Assembly: GCA_964652775.1 (NCBI GenBank)
Contig: CAZZAM010000005.1
Location: 135,461 to 199,460, forward strand
Length of the DNA stretch: 64,000 nt
Source: UBA11346 sp038060575
GTDB taxonomy: Bacteria > Planctomycetota > UBA11346
Direction: 5' to 3'
Part shown: one piece after another, positions 1 through 9,200 of the stretch
Layout: every line of letters starts with the position of its first letter
How positions within the stretch are numbered: position 1 is the stretch's first letter
Program-made: the position numbers and the translations under genes
The notes under the pieces: generated by a model
The model's input: the letters and a program-made list of their open reading frames with translations, nothing else
What the model was told of the DNA's origin: nothing
The model's database searches: none

Positions 1-662
1 CGATTGATCTCGGCACGTGATGCCACCACCGGATCGCCGGTCGCGAAAACAGCCTCGACAAGTTGCCTGCCATCGCGCAACCGCATGAGTGCGAGATGCT
101 CCGCGTTGAGCCCCCAGGTCACCTGGACTTCCAGCTTACCCTGTGCGTCCGGCAGCAGCACCGCGCCGACCTGGGCGCCGGTCGCATTCAATGCGGTTTC
201 CAGCAACTTGGTCAGCAGCACCTGTAGATCGAGGTGACGCAGCAAATCGCCGGCGAGAGCTACCTGGGAAACGATCTCGCGCGTTTCGCGCAATTCCTCG
301 ACCACTACCTGGCGACGATGCAGCTGCACCAGCAACGGCCCCAACATCGCGGCCAGCATGGTGACCCGACGATCGTTCTCGGCTCCGGGCGCCAACACCA
401 GCAGTCCGATCGGCTGTCCGCACGCGCCAAGCCGGAACGCATCGGGCGGTTCAGCTCCCAGCGCAATGTCCGCACCGGTCACCTCGCACGCCAGACCCGC
501 TGCCGGATAATAGACCTTACCAACTGCGTCGAACAGATAGAGCACACCTGGACCACAATCCAGTCGACCGATCTCTTCGTCAAGAATGGCAATCAACTGC
601 TGCGCCGTGTCGGCGGCAAGCAAGCGGTCGGCGATGCCGGCAATGTCCTTGGTCAACTGCAC
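1..662 (-). CDS. GAF-domain-like signalling protein, C-terminus beyond window
   Basis: An uninterrupted minus-strand frame runs from a GTG at 662 to the window edge, so the 3' end is missing. The same frame is open back to the TAG of the HDOD gene at 720, so the start could be slightly earlier. The translation begins VQLTKDIAGIADRLL and contains a segment typical of GAF sensor domains (LDCGPGVLYLFD, then GQPIGLLVLAPG). A helical linker (VVVEELRETREIV) and a second GAF-like segment (GAQVGAVLLPDAQG) follow. Two GAF-like units joined by a helix suggest a cytoplasmic sensor or regulator whose output domain lies outside the window. It follows the HDOD gene closely on the same strand, so the two may be co-transcribed. 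The GAF call rests on pattern recognition only. Confidence 0.6.
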   Translation of the reverse strand, partial: MQLTKDIAGIADRLLAADTAQQLIAILDEEIGRLDCGPGVLYLFDAVGKVYYPAAGLACEVTGADIALGAEPPDAFRLGACGQPIGLLVLAPGAENDRRVTMLAAMLGPLLVQLHRRQVVVEELRETREIVSQVALAGDLLRHLDLQVLLTKLLETALNATGAQVGAVLLPDAQGKLEVQVTWGLNAEHLALMRLRDGRQLVEAVFATGDPVVASRAEIN

Positions 663-719
663 AGCGGGGACACTACCAAGCCCTGGTCCCGCTGGCGAGG
701 GGTTAGTGGCGGCGTTTTG

Positions 720-1658
720 CTACGTCGGCGGATCTGTATCGCGCACCAGCAACGGCACCTCAGTACACAGGGCCGCAAAACCCGCTGCGTCCATGCCGGC
801 ATCCTTGATCACCCGTGAATCGACCTGGGTGGCGAAGGGATGGTCGGGCTGCACGCCGATGCCAGCCGCATACACCAACCGCTCGGCAAGACGGACGGCA
901 CCGATGTGCTGATGGCTCTCGGCACCGGCGCCGTGGTCGCGGTGATGCCGTGAGATGGCGCTGCGCAGGTTAGTCGGCAGTTTCCACTTCTCGGCCAGAC
1001 GGTCACCGACCCAGGCATGGTCAAAGCCGACCGCACGCCGCTCGGCAGACAGAATGTCGAGTCCGACCGTCCGGCGCAGCCGTACACCGGAACGGACCAG
1101 AAATGGCGACAGCACCAGCATGCCGACATCGCGCAGCAACGCAGCTGCGAAAAATTCCTCGGCAAGGTTCTCACTGACTCCAGTGCGCTGACCAATTGCA
1201 CGTGCCACCGCAGCAGTGGCGATCGAATTGCGCCATAGCCCACCACGCGTCATGGCATACGGATCTAGATCGACCATCAGGATATTGGCAGTCGATGCCG
1301 CAAGGACGAGACTGCGCAAACTGTCAAAGCCGATGATCGACACGGCTTCACGAATCGAACCGACCGGCTGGGCGCGACGATAGAACGCACTGTTGACCAG
1401 CTTGAGGACACGACCAGCCAGAACCATGTCCTGCTCGATTAACCCCTCAAGGTCCGAGGTCTTGATGTTAACGTCGCCAACCCTCGCCAAGATCGCGCCG
1501 ACGATATGCGGCAACGATGGCACGCGATCGATCGCATCAAGGACTTCAGTCTCCTGCAGGTGCGCCACACCACCCGAACGCCGGTATTCGCTGCCCGACG
1601 GATCGTCTTCCTGCGACGTCTGCGGAGCCTGGAAGCGGGCGAATATATCTCCGGCCAT
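720..1658 (-). CDS. HDOD domain protein
   Basis: This 312-residue protein has a short disordered N-terminus. From about residue 40 it carries an HDOD domain (VPSLPHIVGAILARV, then DLEGLIEQDMVLAGRVLKL, NSAFYRR and SIREAVSIIGFDSLRSLVL). HDOD domains are HD-like folds that usually lack catalytic metal ligands and act in bacterial signalling, often beside GAF, GGDEF or chemotaxis proteins. The C-terminal part retains an HD-like ending (FDHAWVGDRLAEKWKLP, then ISRHHRDHG). The ATG at 1658 opens the frame. The GAF-type gene starts about 58 bases downstream on the same strand, consistent with one signalling operon. Its exact role is unknown. Confidence 0.85.
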   Translation of the reverse strand: MAGDIFARFQAPQTSQEDDPSGSEYRRSGGVAHLQETEVLDAIDRVPSLPHIVGAILARVGDVNIKTSDLEGLIEQDMVLAGRVLKLVNSAFYRRAQPVGSIREAVSIIGFDSLRSLVLAASTANILMVDLDPYAMTRGGLWRNSIATAAVARAIGQRTGVSENLAEEFFAAALLRDVGMLVLSPFLVRSGVRLRRTVGLDILSAERRAVGFDHAWVGDRLAEKWKLPTNLRSAISRHHRDHGAGAESHQHIGAVRLAERLVYAAGIGVQPDHPFATQVDSRVIKDAGMDAAGFAALCTEVPLLVRDTDPPT

Positions 1659-1743
1659 GGTCGGGGACGGTAGCAGTCCGGCCTCAAGCCGCCAGCGAGA
1701 GCCTTGCTGGCATTTATGCCCCTAGACCGATATAAGCGGGATC

Positions 1744-1929
1744 ATGATTGGCGCAGTTCCACCAACTACGTATGCCCCCGCCGTCCAGCGAATCCAGAAG
1801 GCGCATGCACCGATTTATCGAGTTCAACGCGAACTCGATCTCCTCGGCGTTGCCCCCTACCGCCAGTTCGAACCGTTACCGCCCGGCGGAAAGCCTGGGC
1901 CTGGGCAGTCGGTGAACTTAATCGTCTGA
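1744..1929 (+). CDS. small uncharacterised protein (61 aa)
   Basis: This short open frame begins ATGATTGGCGC and encodes a 61-residue, proline-rich polypeptide starting MIGAVPPTTYAPAVQRIQKA and ending in SVNLIV. It lies alone in a 350-base gap between the HDOD gene and a secreted-protein gene, read away from the first and toward the second. The protein has no signal peptide, no membrane segment and no family I recognise. The composition looks protein-like, with an amphipathic AVQRIQKAHAPIYRVQREL helix, but there is no strong ribosome binding site. It may be a chance frame. The rest of the gap shows nothing notable. Confidence 0.35.
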   Translation: MIGAVPPTTYAPAVQRIQKAHAPIYRVQRELDLLGVAPYRQFEPLPPGGKPGPGQSVNLIV

Positions 1930-2012
1930 GTTGCGTTGAATTGGGAGCGCCGCCACGATTGCTGACTAATATGATCGACCCCAGGACGTAGGTGCCGCAG
2001 GAGATACTCCCA

Positions 2013-2669
2013 ATGCTTGGATTTCGCTTTACTGCCGCCTGCGTGCTCGCCGTCCTGTCTGTCCAGATTCTGGCCAGCGAGGGACCCCCAACGACGGGAA
2101 CCACGTCTCCTCCCAAACCCACGGAAACAGCTCAGCCATTCACCTGCACTATCACGTGCAAAGAAACGACCGTCGAACTCGGGAAGGCGCCTACGATCAC
2201 CGTCGCAATCACCAACTTGACTAAGCAAGAGGCTGTGTTCGTCGGCAGCTTGGACGGCTCAGAATCAAAGCTGCGGTTTCCGCACTACGGCTTCACCGTG
2301 ATTGATGCGACCGGCAAGGACACGCTCAATATGGGCTTCCGCATGTGCGGCAACACGAACGCGCTGCGCGAAGCAGATTTCGTCAAGATCGCCACCGAGA
2401 AATCCTTCAACCCGTACGCCAACGATGCCGGGTTCTTCGGACCTTATGGATTGAACAAGGAGTCATTCAGCAAGCCCGGTATCTATCGGGTCACCCTCCG
2501 CTACTCAGGCAAAAATGACGACATCAAGCAGTGGGCTGGCGACAGCAGAGATACAGCGGCAGCCGATGTGAAACTGGCTGCCCTATTCAAACAAGTTCCC
2601 AAGCTCGAACTGACCAGCAACACGTTGACGATCACCGTGGTCGCACCACCTGCGGTCATTCAGAAGTAG
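2013..2669 (+). CDS. secreted protein of unknown function
   Basis: I start this 218-residue protein at the ATG at 2013 because AGGAG lies nine bases upstream. An in-frame GTG at 1992 would add seven residues. The N-terminus (MLGFRFTAACVLAVLSVQILA) is a typical Sec signal peptide ending near ILASE. A proline/threonine-rich linker precedes a beta-rich domain (TVELGKAPTITVAITNLTKQ, then KPGIYRVTLRYSG) that resembles immunoglobulin-like folds found in exported proteins. No catalytic motif is visible. It converges with the DUF4105 gene and the two 3' ends overlap by ten bases. Confidence 0.7.
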   Translation: MLGFRFTAACVLAVLSVQILASEGPPTTGTTSPPKPTETAQPFTCTITCKETTVELGKAPTITVAITNLTKQEAVFVGSLDGSESKLRFPHYGFTVIDATGKDTLNMGFRMCGNTNALREADFVKIATEKSFNPYANDAGFFGPYGLNKESFSKPGIYRVTLRYSGKNDDIKQWAGDSRDTAAADVKLAALFKQVPKLELTSNTLTITVVAPPAVIQK

Positions 2670-4534
2670 GCGAATACCCTCATTCCCATCTCGGTGGAGA
2701 GGAAATCCCAAGTGCGCCGCCGCGACAGATCGAACGCCAGCGCGAGATCGCGGTGGATGGTCACGCTGCCACGCAGGCCGATCCGCCAATTGTCAGCGCG
2801 CGCTTCACCGATGAACGATTCCCAGCGTGCTGATGGATTCAACGCGACGTTGTCACCGATCCGCAGCACCGCACCGACTTCGGGACCGAGGCCCAAGCCG
2901 AGTTGGAAATCCCTGTTCACCACGCGCAGATCCGCAGTGCCCAACGCGTAGACCAGTCCACTGTGGGGAAGCAACCACGCTGCTCCGACGCCGTAATCAA
3001 CGAAGGCGTGATGCTGCACGGATCCAGTTGCGCCAATACGTTCGCGCACGAAACCCGTATCCACGCGCCAGGATGGCTGGTGGAAAAAATCATCACGGGC
3101 GGAATAGGAACGCAGCCCGATCAGGTCGAGTCGTTCCACGGTTGGCCGTTGTTCGCCCTGATACGACCGGATGACGAGGTTGGTAAAATCAATCTGCGCC
3201 CCAGGAACATATCCGGGTGCCGGATCAAGCAGGTCGTGGTAGGCTGGTCGGATCGAAAACTCGACAAATCCCGCATCACCTGCGCTACCACCACCGAAGC
3301 CAACCCGCAGCGAGCCATGGCCAAGATCCGGAGCAACGTCGTGCGGACCGTCGCTCGCTTCACGCGAGATCACATCCAGACTGCTGCGTCGGGTTAGGAT
3401 CGGCACGAAACGACTCCTGAAATCCGTCTGGGAAACCCGCTGCCGGTTGCGCAATGCCTGGAGATAGTCGGTTGCCAAATCCAACTCGTCGGCAACAGCC
3501 GCCGGGTCGCCGGTTACTTCGGACGGCTGTACCTCGCCCAACGCAATTCGGCGCGCGCGTTCGCGTGCTGCGTCGGGCAGACGCGCCGCCCGCTCCGCGA
3601 CCTTGGTAGCCAGACTGGCACGCCAGGATACGCGATCGACCAGCCCCGCAGCCCGGATGACCCGCACGGTATCGAGCGGAATGACCCAGGACGACACTTG
3701 CTCGTGCAACCGCAACTCGGGGCGTGCTGCGTCAATCAGGTACAGCAATAGGTATGCGCAGTTTTCGTCCATGAACCAGTAATCCGCAGCGATGCCGCGC
3801 ATTTCCCAGACATGCAACAAGAGGCGACGAACCTCCTCCTGGCTGAGCGACAATTCGTATTCCCACACATCACGCTGGTCGGTGTCGCTGTATTCTTTCA
3901 GCTTCTCCCAATATGGCATGAGCGAATACAGCCCCGGATAACCGCCAAACAAACCCTTCAGCGCAAACGCCGCGCCCCCATCGTGGCCGGTCACTGCAGC
4001 GTAATTGATCGCCTGACCAGACATGCCAGTCGTGTTGTGGCTGCGAATTACCAACAGGGTATGACCAAACATCGAGGCCGGCGTATTCATGTACGCAGTC
4101 GGGAATGCCATCGCCACCGAACGCGGATTCAGTCCGGCATAGGCGGTCTCAAATTCCTGCGAACGTGGAACCGGCAAACGTCGACGGTCGAGCGCCAAGC
4201 GACGGATCAGAAATTCACAACGCGCGGGAAAGCGGTCAAAGACATTGCGGCCTTCTGCCGGAGGCGGCGCGATCAGTGCGGCAAGGGTCGCCCGCAACTC
4301 CGCCGCCGGATGGAACTTGCCATCGGCGGCAAGAAAAAACGCCGGATCATCAACCAGGCTCCGACGCACCCCGAACCAACTACGCTCGACATGCAGGAGC
4401 GTCAGCCATTCGCGATCCTCACTCAATGGCGTCGTCTGACGCGGGTCATCAACATCCGTCATGGTGTATGGCTGCGTGACCTCAGCCGCGAATAAGCATC
4501 CAGTACAGAGAGCGAGCAGCAGGGTGCGGATCAT
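2660..4534 (-). CDS. DUF4105 (Lnb N-terminal periplasmic domain) protein
   Basis: The protein is about 624 residues with an N-terminal signal sequence (MIRTLLLALCTGCLFAAE). I chose the ATG at 4534 over a GTG at 4564 because the signal peptide begins there. The central part matches the DUF4105 family: FPTAYMNTPASMFGHTLLV, later WEYELSLSQEEVRRLLLHVW, and the conserved YWFMDENCAYLLLYLIDAA. The invariant H and C residues in these motifs suggest a papain-like cysteine-peptidase or NlpC-related fold in the periplasm. The C-terminal third is beta-rich and looks like an outer-membrane-type barrel (repeated GLRGSV, LGLGLGPEVG). The substrate is unknown. A terminator-like hairpin separates it from the gene upstream. 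Confidence 0.8.
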   Translation of the reverse strand: MIRTLLLALCTGCLFAAEVTQPYTMTDVDDPRQTTPLSEDREWLTLLHVERSWFGVRRSLVDDPAFFLAADGKFHPAAELRATLAALIAPPPAEGRNVFDRFPARCEFLIRRLALDRRRLPVPRSQEFETAYAGLNPRSVAMAFPTAYMNTPASMFGHTLLVIRSHNTTGMSGQAINYAAVTGHDGGAAFALKGLFGGYPGLYSLMPYWEKLKEYSDTDQRDVWEYELSLSQEEVRRLLLHVWEMRGIAADYWFMDENCAYLLLYLIDAARPELRLHEQVSSWVIPLDTVRVIRAAGLVDRVSWRASLATKVAERAARLPDAARERARRIALGEVQPSEVTGDPAAVADELDLATDYLQALRNRQRVSQTDFRSRFVPILTRRSSLDVISREASDGPHDVAPDLGHGSLRVGFGGGSAGDAGFVEFSIRPAYHDLLDPAPGYVPGAQIDFTNLVIRSYQGEQRPTVERLDLIGLRSYSARDDFFHQPSWRVDTGFVRERIGATGSVQHHAFVDYGVGAAWLLPHSGLVYALGTADLRVVNRDFQLGLGLGPEVGAVLRIGDNVALNPSARWESFIGEARADNWRIGLRGSVTIHRDLALAFDLSRRRTWDFLSTEMGMRVFAYF

Positions 4535-4573
4535 CGGGTCGCGCAACTCTGCCGTTCGCGCCACAAAACGAAA

Positions 4574-4600
4574 GCAGCCGATGGGAAACCCACCGGCTGC
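4574..4600 (-). terminator. rho-independent terminator of the DUF3015 gene
   Basis: On the minus strand GCAGCCGGTGGG pairs with CCCATCGGCTGC (one mismatch) around a short loop. A T-rich tail follows (TTTCGTTTTG). It lies 30 bases after the stop codon of the minus-strand DUF3015 gene and before the DUF4105 gene. Confidence 0.7.
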
Positions 4601-4630
4601 GTTTCAACCATCGTGGGATGATCGACTGGC

Positions 4631-5092
4631 TTAGGCCTTTTCGATGACCTTAGCGAGGTTGGTGACCACTTCCGTGTTGGTCACGGTCGGCGAGGAATAG
4701 ATCTGGGCGAAGTTCTTCTGGAGGTTCTTCGCAAACGTCTGGCGGTCAGCCTTCGGAACTGCCATGATTTCGGCAAGGGCCTCAAGCGATTCGCCCTGAC
4801 CGGCAGCCATCTCGCGAGCGAGCTGGTCGAGGTTGTCGCGCACGAATCCCTGCACCTTCTCATTGGACACGATGCCGCTGTACGGCCTGGCGCCCAGGGT
4901 GCCGGTGGTGATGGCAAACGTCTGGTTGCCGAAACAGCCATTGGTCGTCGCGGCACAGACCTGCGAGAGCAGGCCATCGTTGCCTTCGAAGATCACGGTG
5001 CCAAGACCGATGCCGACGTTGTCGCGCACGTTTGCGGCCTGCATGGAAGCGGCTGCCATCAAGGCAACGACGGGGAGGAGGAGTTTGGTCAT
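4631..5092 (-). CDS. DUF3015 family secreted protein
   Basis: The mature protein is about 130 residues. The start chosen is the ATG at 5092 (MTKLLLPVVALMAAASMQAA), which gives a clean signal peptide and has AAGGAA upstream. The longer frame to 5182 is unlikely. The body has the DUF3015 signature: GIGLGTVIFEGNDGLLSQV, AATTNGCFGNQTFAITTGT, then FVRDNLDQLAREMAAGQGE and a final MAVPKADRQTFAKNLQKNF segment. DUF3015 proteins are small exported proteins of unknown function. Two cysteines in the mature region could form a disulfide. It is followed by its own terminator hairpin. Confidence 0.85.
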   Translation of the reverse strand: MTKLLLPVVALMAAASMQAANVRDNVGIGLGTVIFEGNDGLLSQVCAATTNGCFGNQTFAITTGTLGARPYSGIVSNEKVQGFVRDNLDQLAREMAAGQGESLEALAEIMAVPKADRQTFAKNLQKNFAQIYSSPTVTNTEVVTNLAKVIEKA

Positions 5093-5178
5093 TCGGATGT
5101 TTCCTTGGATGAGGGTTTCCGCGCCCGTGATACGCATTTTGGGTTGCGGGGTCAAGCCGGGACTTGGACGTAGCGACA

Positions 5179-6033
5179 TCACTGGGCATGTCGCTCGGCC
5201 TCGATAAGCCAGCGCTTGCCTGCCTCAAGCGTATCCGCGCCAATTCCATGCAGAATCATCATAGCCCCAGCCAGCATCGCCGCGCTGCCAGTGCAGTGCC
5301 GTAGCGGATCGGCCTGAGTCAACCACGTCTGGTTCACTGCATTCTGCAATACGTTTGCATGTGCGGCGACCCAGGTCGGTCCATCATCCAGCGCAGCCGC
5401 AACGGTCGGTACGGTCACGCCGTCACGCAACTCGGACGGCATAGCAGCCTGCCATTGCGGCACACCACCACGCACGACGTGACGCCACGCACTGCGCCAA
5501 TCAATTCCCTCAACCTTCACCAATCCACTATCGAAAACTAATACAAAAGCTCCCTCCGCGAGATCCTGGGCAAGTTCAAGATACATGTCACGGACAACCG
5601 CGAACGGCTCGATGTGCTGACCAGCCAAGTAGTCGCGCACGGTGAGCCGCGGCAGCGCGGTCACTTCCGGACAACCATCCAAGCACGGGAAGCGTGTGCC
5701 TTCGTGCATGAAAGTCACCGTGTCGCCCTGGCGCTGCCTGCCCAACGGATAGAGCCGACAGGCAAGCGGTCGTGCCGCATGCACGGTGCAACCGCGTATG
5801 CTGTCATACTGGCCGCATGCGGGCAATCCGCGCCAACGCGCCGCACCGTTGCAGGCCAGACCAGCGCCACCGTCAACCGTAAACCGTTCGCGAAATTCGC
5901 GTGCATCCAAGCCGCGCGCACGAGCGAGCAGTGCCAGTTCCCACGGCGTAATGCGAATATCTTTGCCGTGACAACACGTTCCCGACCGCGTGCAGGTCAG
6001 TGGCAGTAGGTGATCGGGCGCGACTTCAGTCAT
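5179..6033 (-). CDS. YkgJ-type cysteine cluster protein
   Basis: This 284-residue protein begins with the cysteine-cluster signature of the YkgJ family: CTRSGTCCHGKDIRITPWEL at residues 14-33, then C at GLACNG, CGQYDSIRGCTVHAARPLAC and a later PCLDGCPEV. The eight or more cysteines are thought to bind zinc or an iron-sulfur cluster. The C-terminal half is helical, with no motif I can name. The start codon at 6033 is the only one that keeps the first cysteine near the N-terminus. The biological role of these proteins is not established. It sits between the DUF3015 gene and a hairpin repeat. Confidence 0.8.
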   Translation of the reverse strand: MTEVAPDHLLPLTCTRSGTCCHGKDIRITPWELALLARARGLDAREFRERFTVDGGAGLACNGAARWRGLPACGQYDSIRGCTVHAARPLACRLYPLGRQRQGDTVTFMHEGTRFPCLDGCPEVTALPRLTVRDYLAGQHIEPFAVVRDMYLELAQDLAEGAFVLVFDSGLVKVEGIDWRSAWRHVVRGGVPQWQAAMPSELRDGVTVPTVAAALDDGPTWVAAHANVLQNAVNQTWLTQADPLRHCTGSAAMLAGAMMILHGIGADTLEAGKRWLIEAERHAQ

Positions 6034-6070
6034 TGCCTATCACATTCCTCAACACCGCACAAAAAATCAG

Positions 6071-6223
6071 CCAAGGCAACCGCAGAGGCGCAGAGGCCGC
6101 GGAGATCGCAGAGGGGTGGGGTTAGCACCATCCGAATTCCCAGCACCGACCGCATGCAAGGTGGCGACAGCTCAGATTCTCCTCCGCGTCCTCTGCGGCC
6201 TCTGCGCCTCTGCGGTTGTCTTG
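6071..6223. repeat. GCAGAGG-armed hairpin repeat, copy 1
   Basis: The left arm begins CCAAGGCAACC and continues as tandem CGCAGAGG-like units. The right arm is its reverse complement (CTCTGCGCCTCTGCGG, then TTGTCTTG). A roughly 65-base interior is not shared with other copies. It fills the gap between the YkgJ gene and the giant glycosidase-like gene. Confidence 0.85.
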
Positions 6224-6250
6224 ACGTTGTGTTGACCAAGAGGGCCACGT

Positions 6251-9200
6251 TCACGGTTCGCGGGTGAGTTTAAACGCGGCATCGGGATTCAGACCAGCGA
6301 CGCGCACGTGCAATTCACCGGTCGCGCTGGCCTGTAGGCTGGCCTCCGCCACTTGCGCGCCGGTCGCACAGTCAAAACGCCGTACCTTCCAACGTGATCC
6401 ACCGGAAACGCCGCTGATGAGCATATCGCCAGCGGCATCACGGGCGACGCGGCGGTGATCCTGGTCAAATCCACGCGGCCAGACATAGATGCGCATGGCG
6501 TTTTCCGAACGCATGCCCTGTGCGCACAATTTCAGGTTTGCTCCCGCGATGGCGGGTTCGCTGCGCGTCCACGTCACCCCGCGTGGATCCTCATTCTGCA
6601 AAAATTTCGCAACCGCTTCGTACGCCTTCCATTGGTCGGCGACATCCACCCACAGCCACCACCAGAAGCCAGTATTACCTGCGTAAGGCGTGCAGGCCTG
6701 CAGCCACAGCCCCGCGCGCAGTTCACCGAACAGCACCCATGGCTCATTGTCGGCCCAGTGACCACCCCATTCGCCCAGCAAAGTCGGTCGCTTGAGCTCA
6801 ACCGACGAAAACAACTGATTGAGATACGCCGACATGGCAACCGGCAGATTGCGCGTGCCTGATTGCCCGCCACTCAGGATCGCATCGAAGTCCTGAAACG
6901 CCGTATAGACATTCGAATTCGAGAAGCCCAGTCCGGGAATACGCCACAGTTCGGGATCAGACCACGGCTTGCTGAAATGGATCGTGGTCGGCCGGTCGGG
7001 GAAAATCTCGTTGCTGCGCATCCAGGTCAGGCAGCGCTTCACCCAGGCTTCAAGCGACGGACTGTGGCCACGATCGTTCCCTCCCGTTTCGCGGTGAAAG
7101 GTCCCGGTGAATTCCATTTCGCTGCACAACGACCAAGCGGCGATCCCGGTACACCAACCCCAGCGGGCGATCGTGTAGCGCAGTCGCTTTTGCTGATGCG
7201 TCCACACATCCTCTTGGCGAAACCATTGCGAAAGCTCTGCGCATATGCCGCCATTGCGCGAATTGTACGGACTGTCTTTCCATTCGGTGTCAACGCTGGC
7301 AGCGACCTGACCGTGATTCATCAATTCGACCTGGAGATAGACGCCGTGTTGAACTGCGAGATCCACGACCCGATCCATGCGCGCGGCATTCGCCTGATTA
7401 TACCAGAGCAGGCCGCCGTAATCGTCCCACTCCTTCCGCCATTCCAATCCACACCACCACGGACACATCCACACGCGCGCCCAATTCATGCCGTGGGCCG
7501 CCATGAGTGGGAACCAGCGTTCATACGATCGCGTCCCGCGTCGTTCCCAGTCGATTGAGTTCCAACCGCGTACGGACTCGGGCTCCTGGTCCATCGGCTG
7601 ATACATGCGCAAGCGAGCGATATTAGGATCCTGGCGGCTGTCGCCGGGCGAACGCATGTTGATACCGATCGGATACCAGAACTTCCCATCACCCGTACTG
7701 AACCAGGACGCATCGTGGGGATCGATCTGAATGGGCGCCATACCACCAACCGCACTGTCCACCTTCACTGATTGCCACGCACTTTCGGCGTGCTGCCATT
7801 GACCTTCCGCCTTTACCTTGGCCACAATCCGCCAGCGCCACGCACCGGGTGTCGGCGGAGTCCACCGCCAACGCCACGCTCCCACGCCAGCGGCAGTCGC
7901 ACGCTCGCTCTGCCCGTCGTAGTCCAATCGGTAGGGCTCATGCCAGTAAGCCGGATGCGTGCGCGTTGTACCACCGGGTCCCTCGATCTCGGCAACCACG
8001 TCAGCTTCGTCGGGATCGTAGGGATTCCTGGCGGTTCGATTGAGTTGGAATTCAGTGTGGATCGGTTGCCATTTCGCCAGTTGACCTGGACCAGGTTGCA
8101 AGCCTAGAATCGCCAGCGCTACGGCCGTTTGACGCGGCCAACCCAACCGCCGGACTTGATCCAGACGCAGACGAGCCTGCGCTGACGCATGACGAACATA
8201 CGCCACGATGCCAAAAGCGCGCACACGCCGGCGCACATCGTCATTCCAGACTGCTCCACTATTGCCGCAAGTCCACGCCGCCCGCGTGGAAAAATCCATG
8301 CCGACGGTCTGCCAACCACCATCGCCGGGAATGCGCTCGAGCCGCTGCTGCCACCAGCGATGCTGATGATCGGTTATCCAGGCAAACAGCGTGGCGTCGC
8401 CGCCGCCATCCAAGGCAACGTCACATTCCAGCCGATCAAGATTGAATAGATTCTCGTCAACCGCGACCTGGAGCCCAATGACCCTGACGCTGTCACCAGG
8501 TGGAACCGGCGCCGCGATGCAGGTACCTGAATCGCTGCCCGCCTTTGGCACCAGCGCTGCCATACCCATGAGCGGAATCGGACCCATGGCCCAGCCCGCG
8601 GTGCCACTTTCAAAATCGAACCACGAACCTTTGACATCCTTGCGCGCAAATTGTGCGAGCTGCGGATGCCGTGCCAGCAACGGACGCTGATCCATGGCCG
8701 CCGCCTGGTTGGCCACCTCGGTCACGAAACGATTCACACGCTGTCGTTGATCTTCATCGTTGGCAAGGTGCTGCGCGCCGATAATCCAGGTGGACAATCC
8801 CGGAGCCGCTCGCGCCCGTGCGATCACGTTGCGCACATGCGCTCGCCATAGCGCCCATGGACGATCATCACGCCACACGTCGCGCGCATTGCGCCACGGT
8901 CCGTCAGCGCTGGTCCACGGCGAAAGACCAAAGCGGAACGGTCCGTGTTCTTCAGCCAAACCATCGGGCAACAGATCAATCGCGGTCACGCCGGCGGCGG
9001 CTGTCCGATCAAGTTCAGCAGCCTCGGGCCAGGCGATGGCGTCAGGTCCGCGAAACCCTGTCCAGCCAACCCGCCATGCGATGACCGGCGCCAGAGACCC
9101 TGGCGCATCACGACGGCCCAAGCGCAACCAACCCTGTTTATCCGCCTGATACGCATCCGCTGTCCACGCCGCTGCCTGCGGCAGTGGCAACACACCGTCG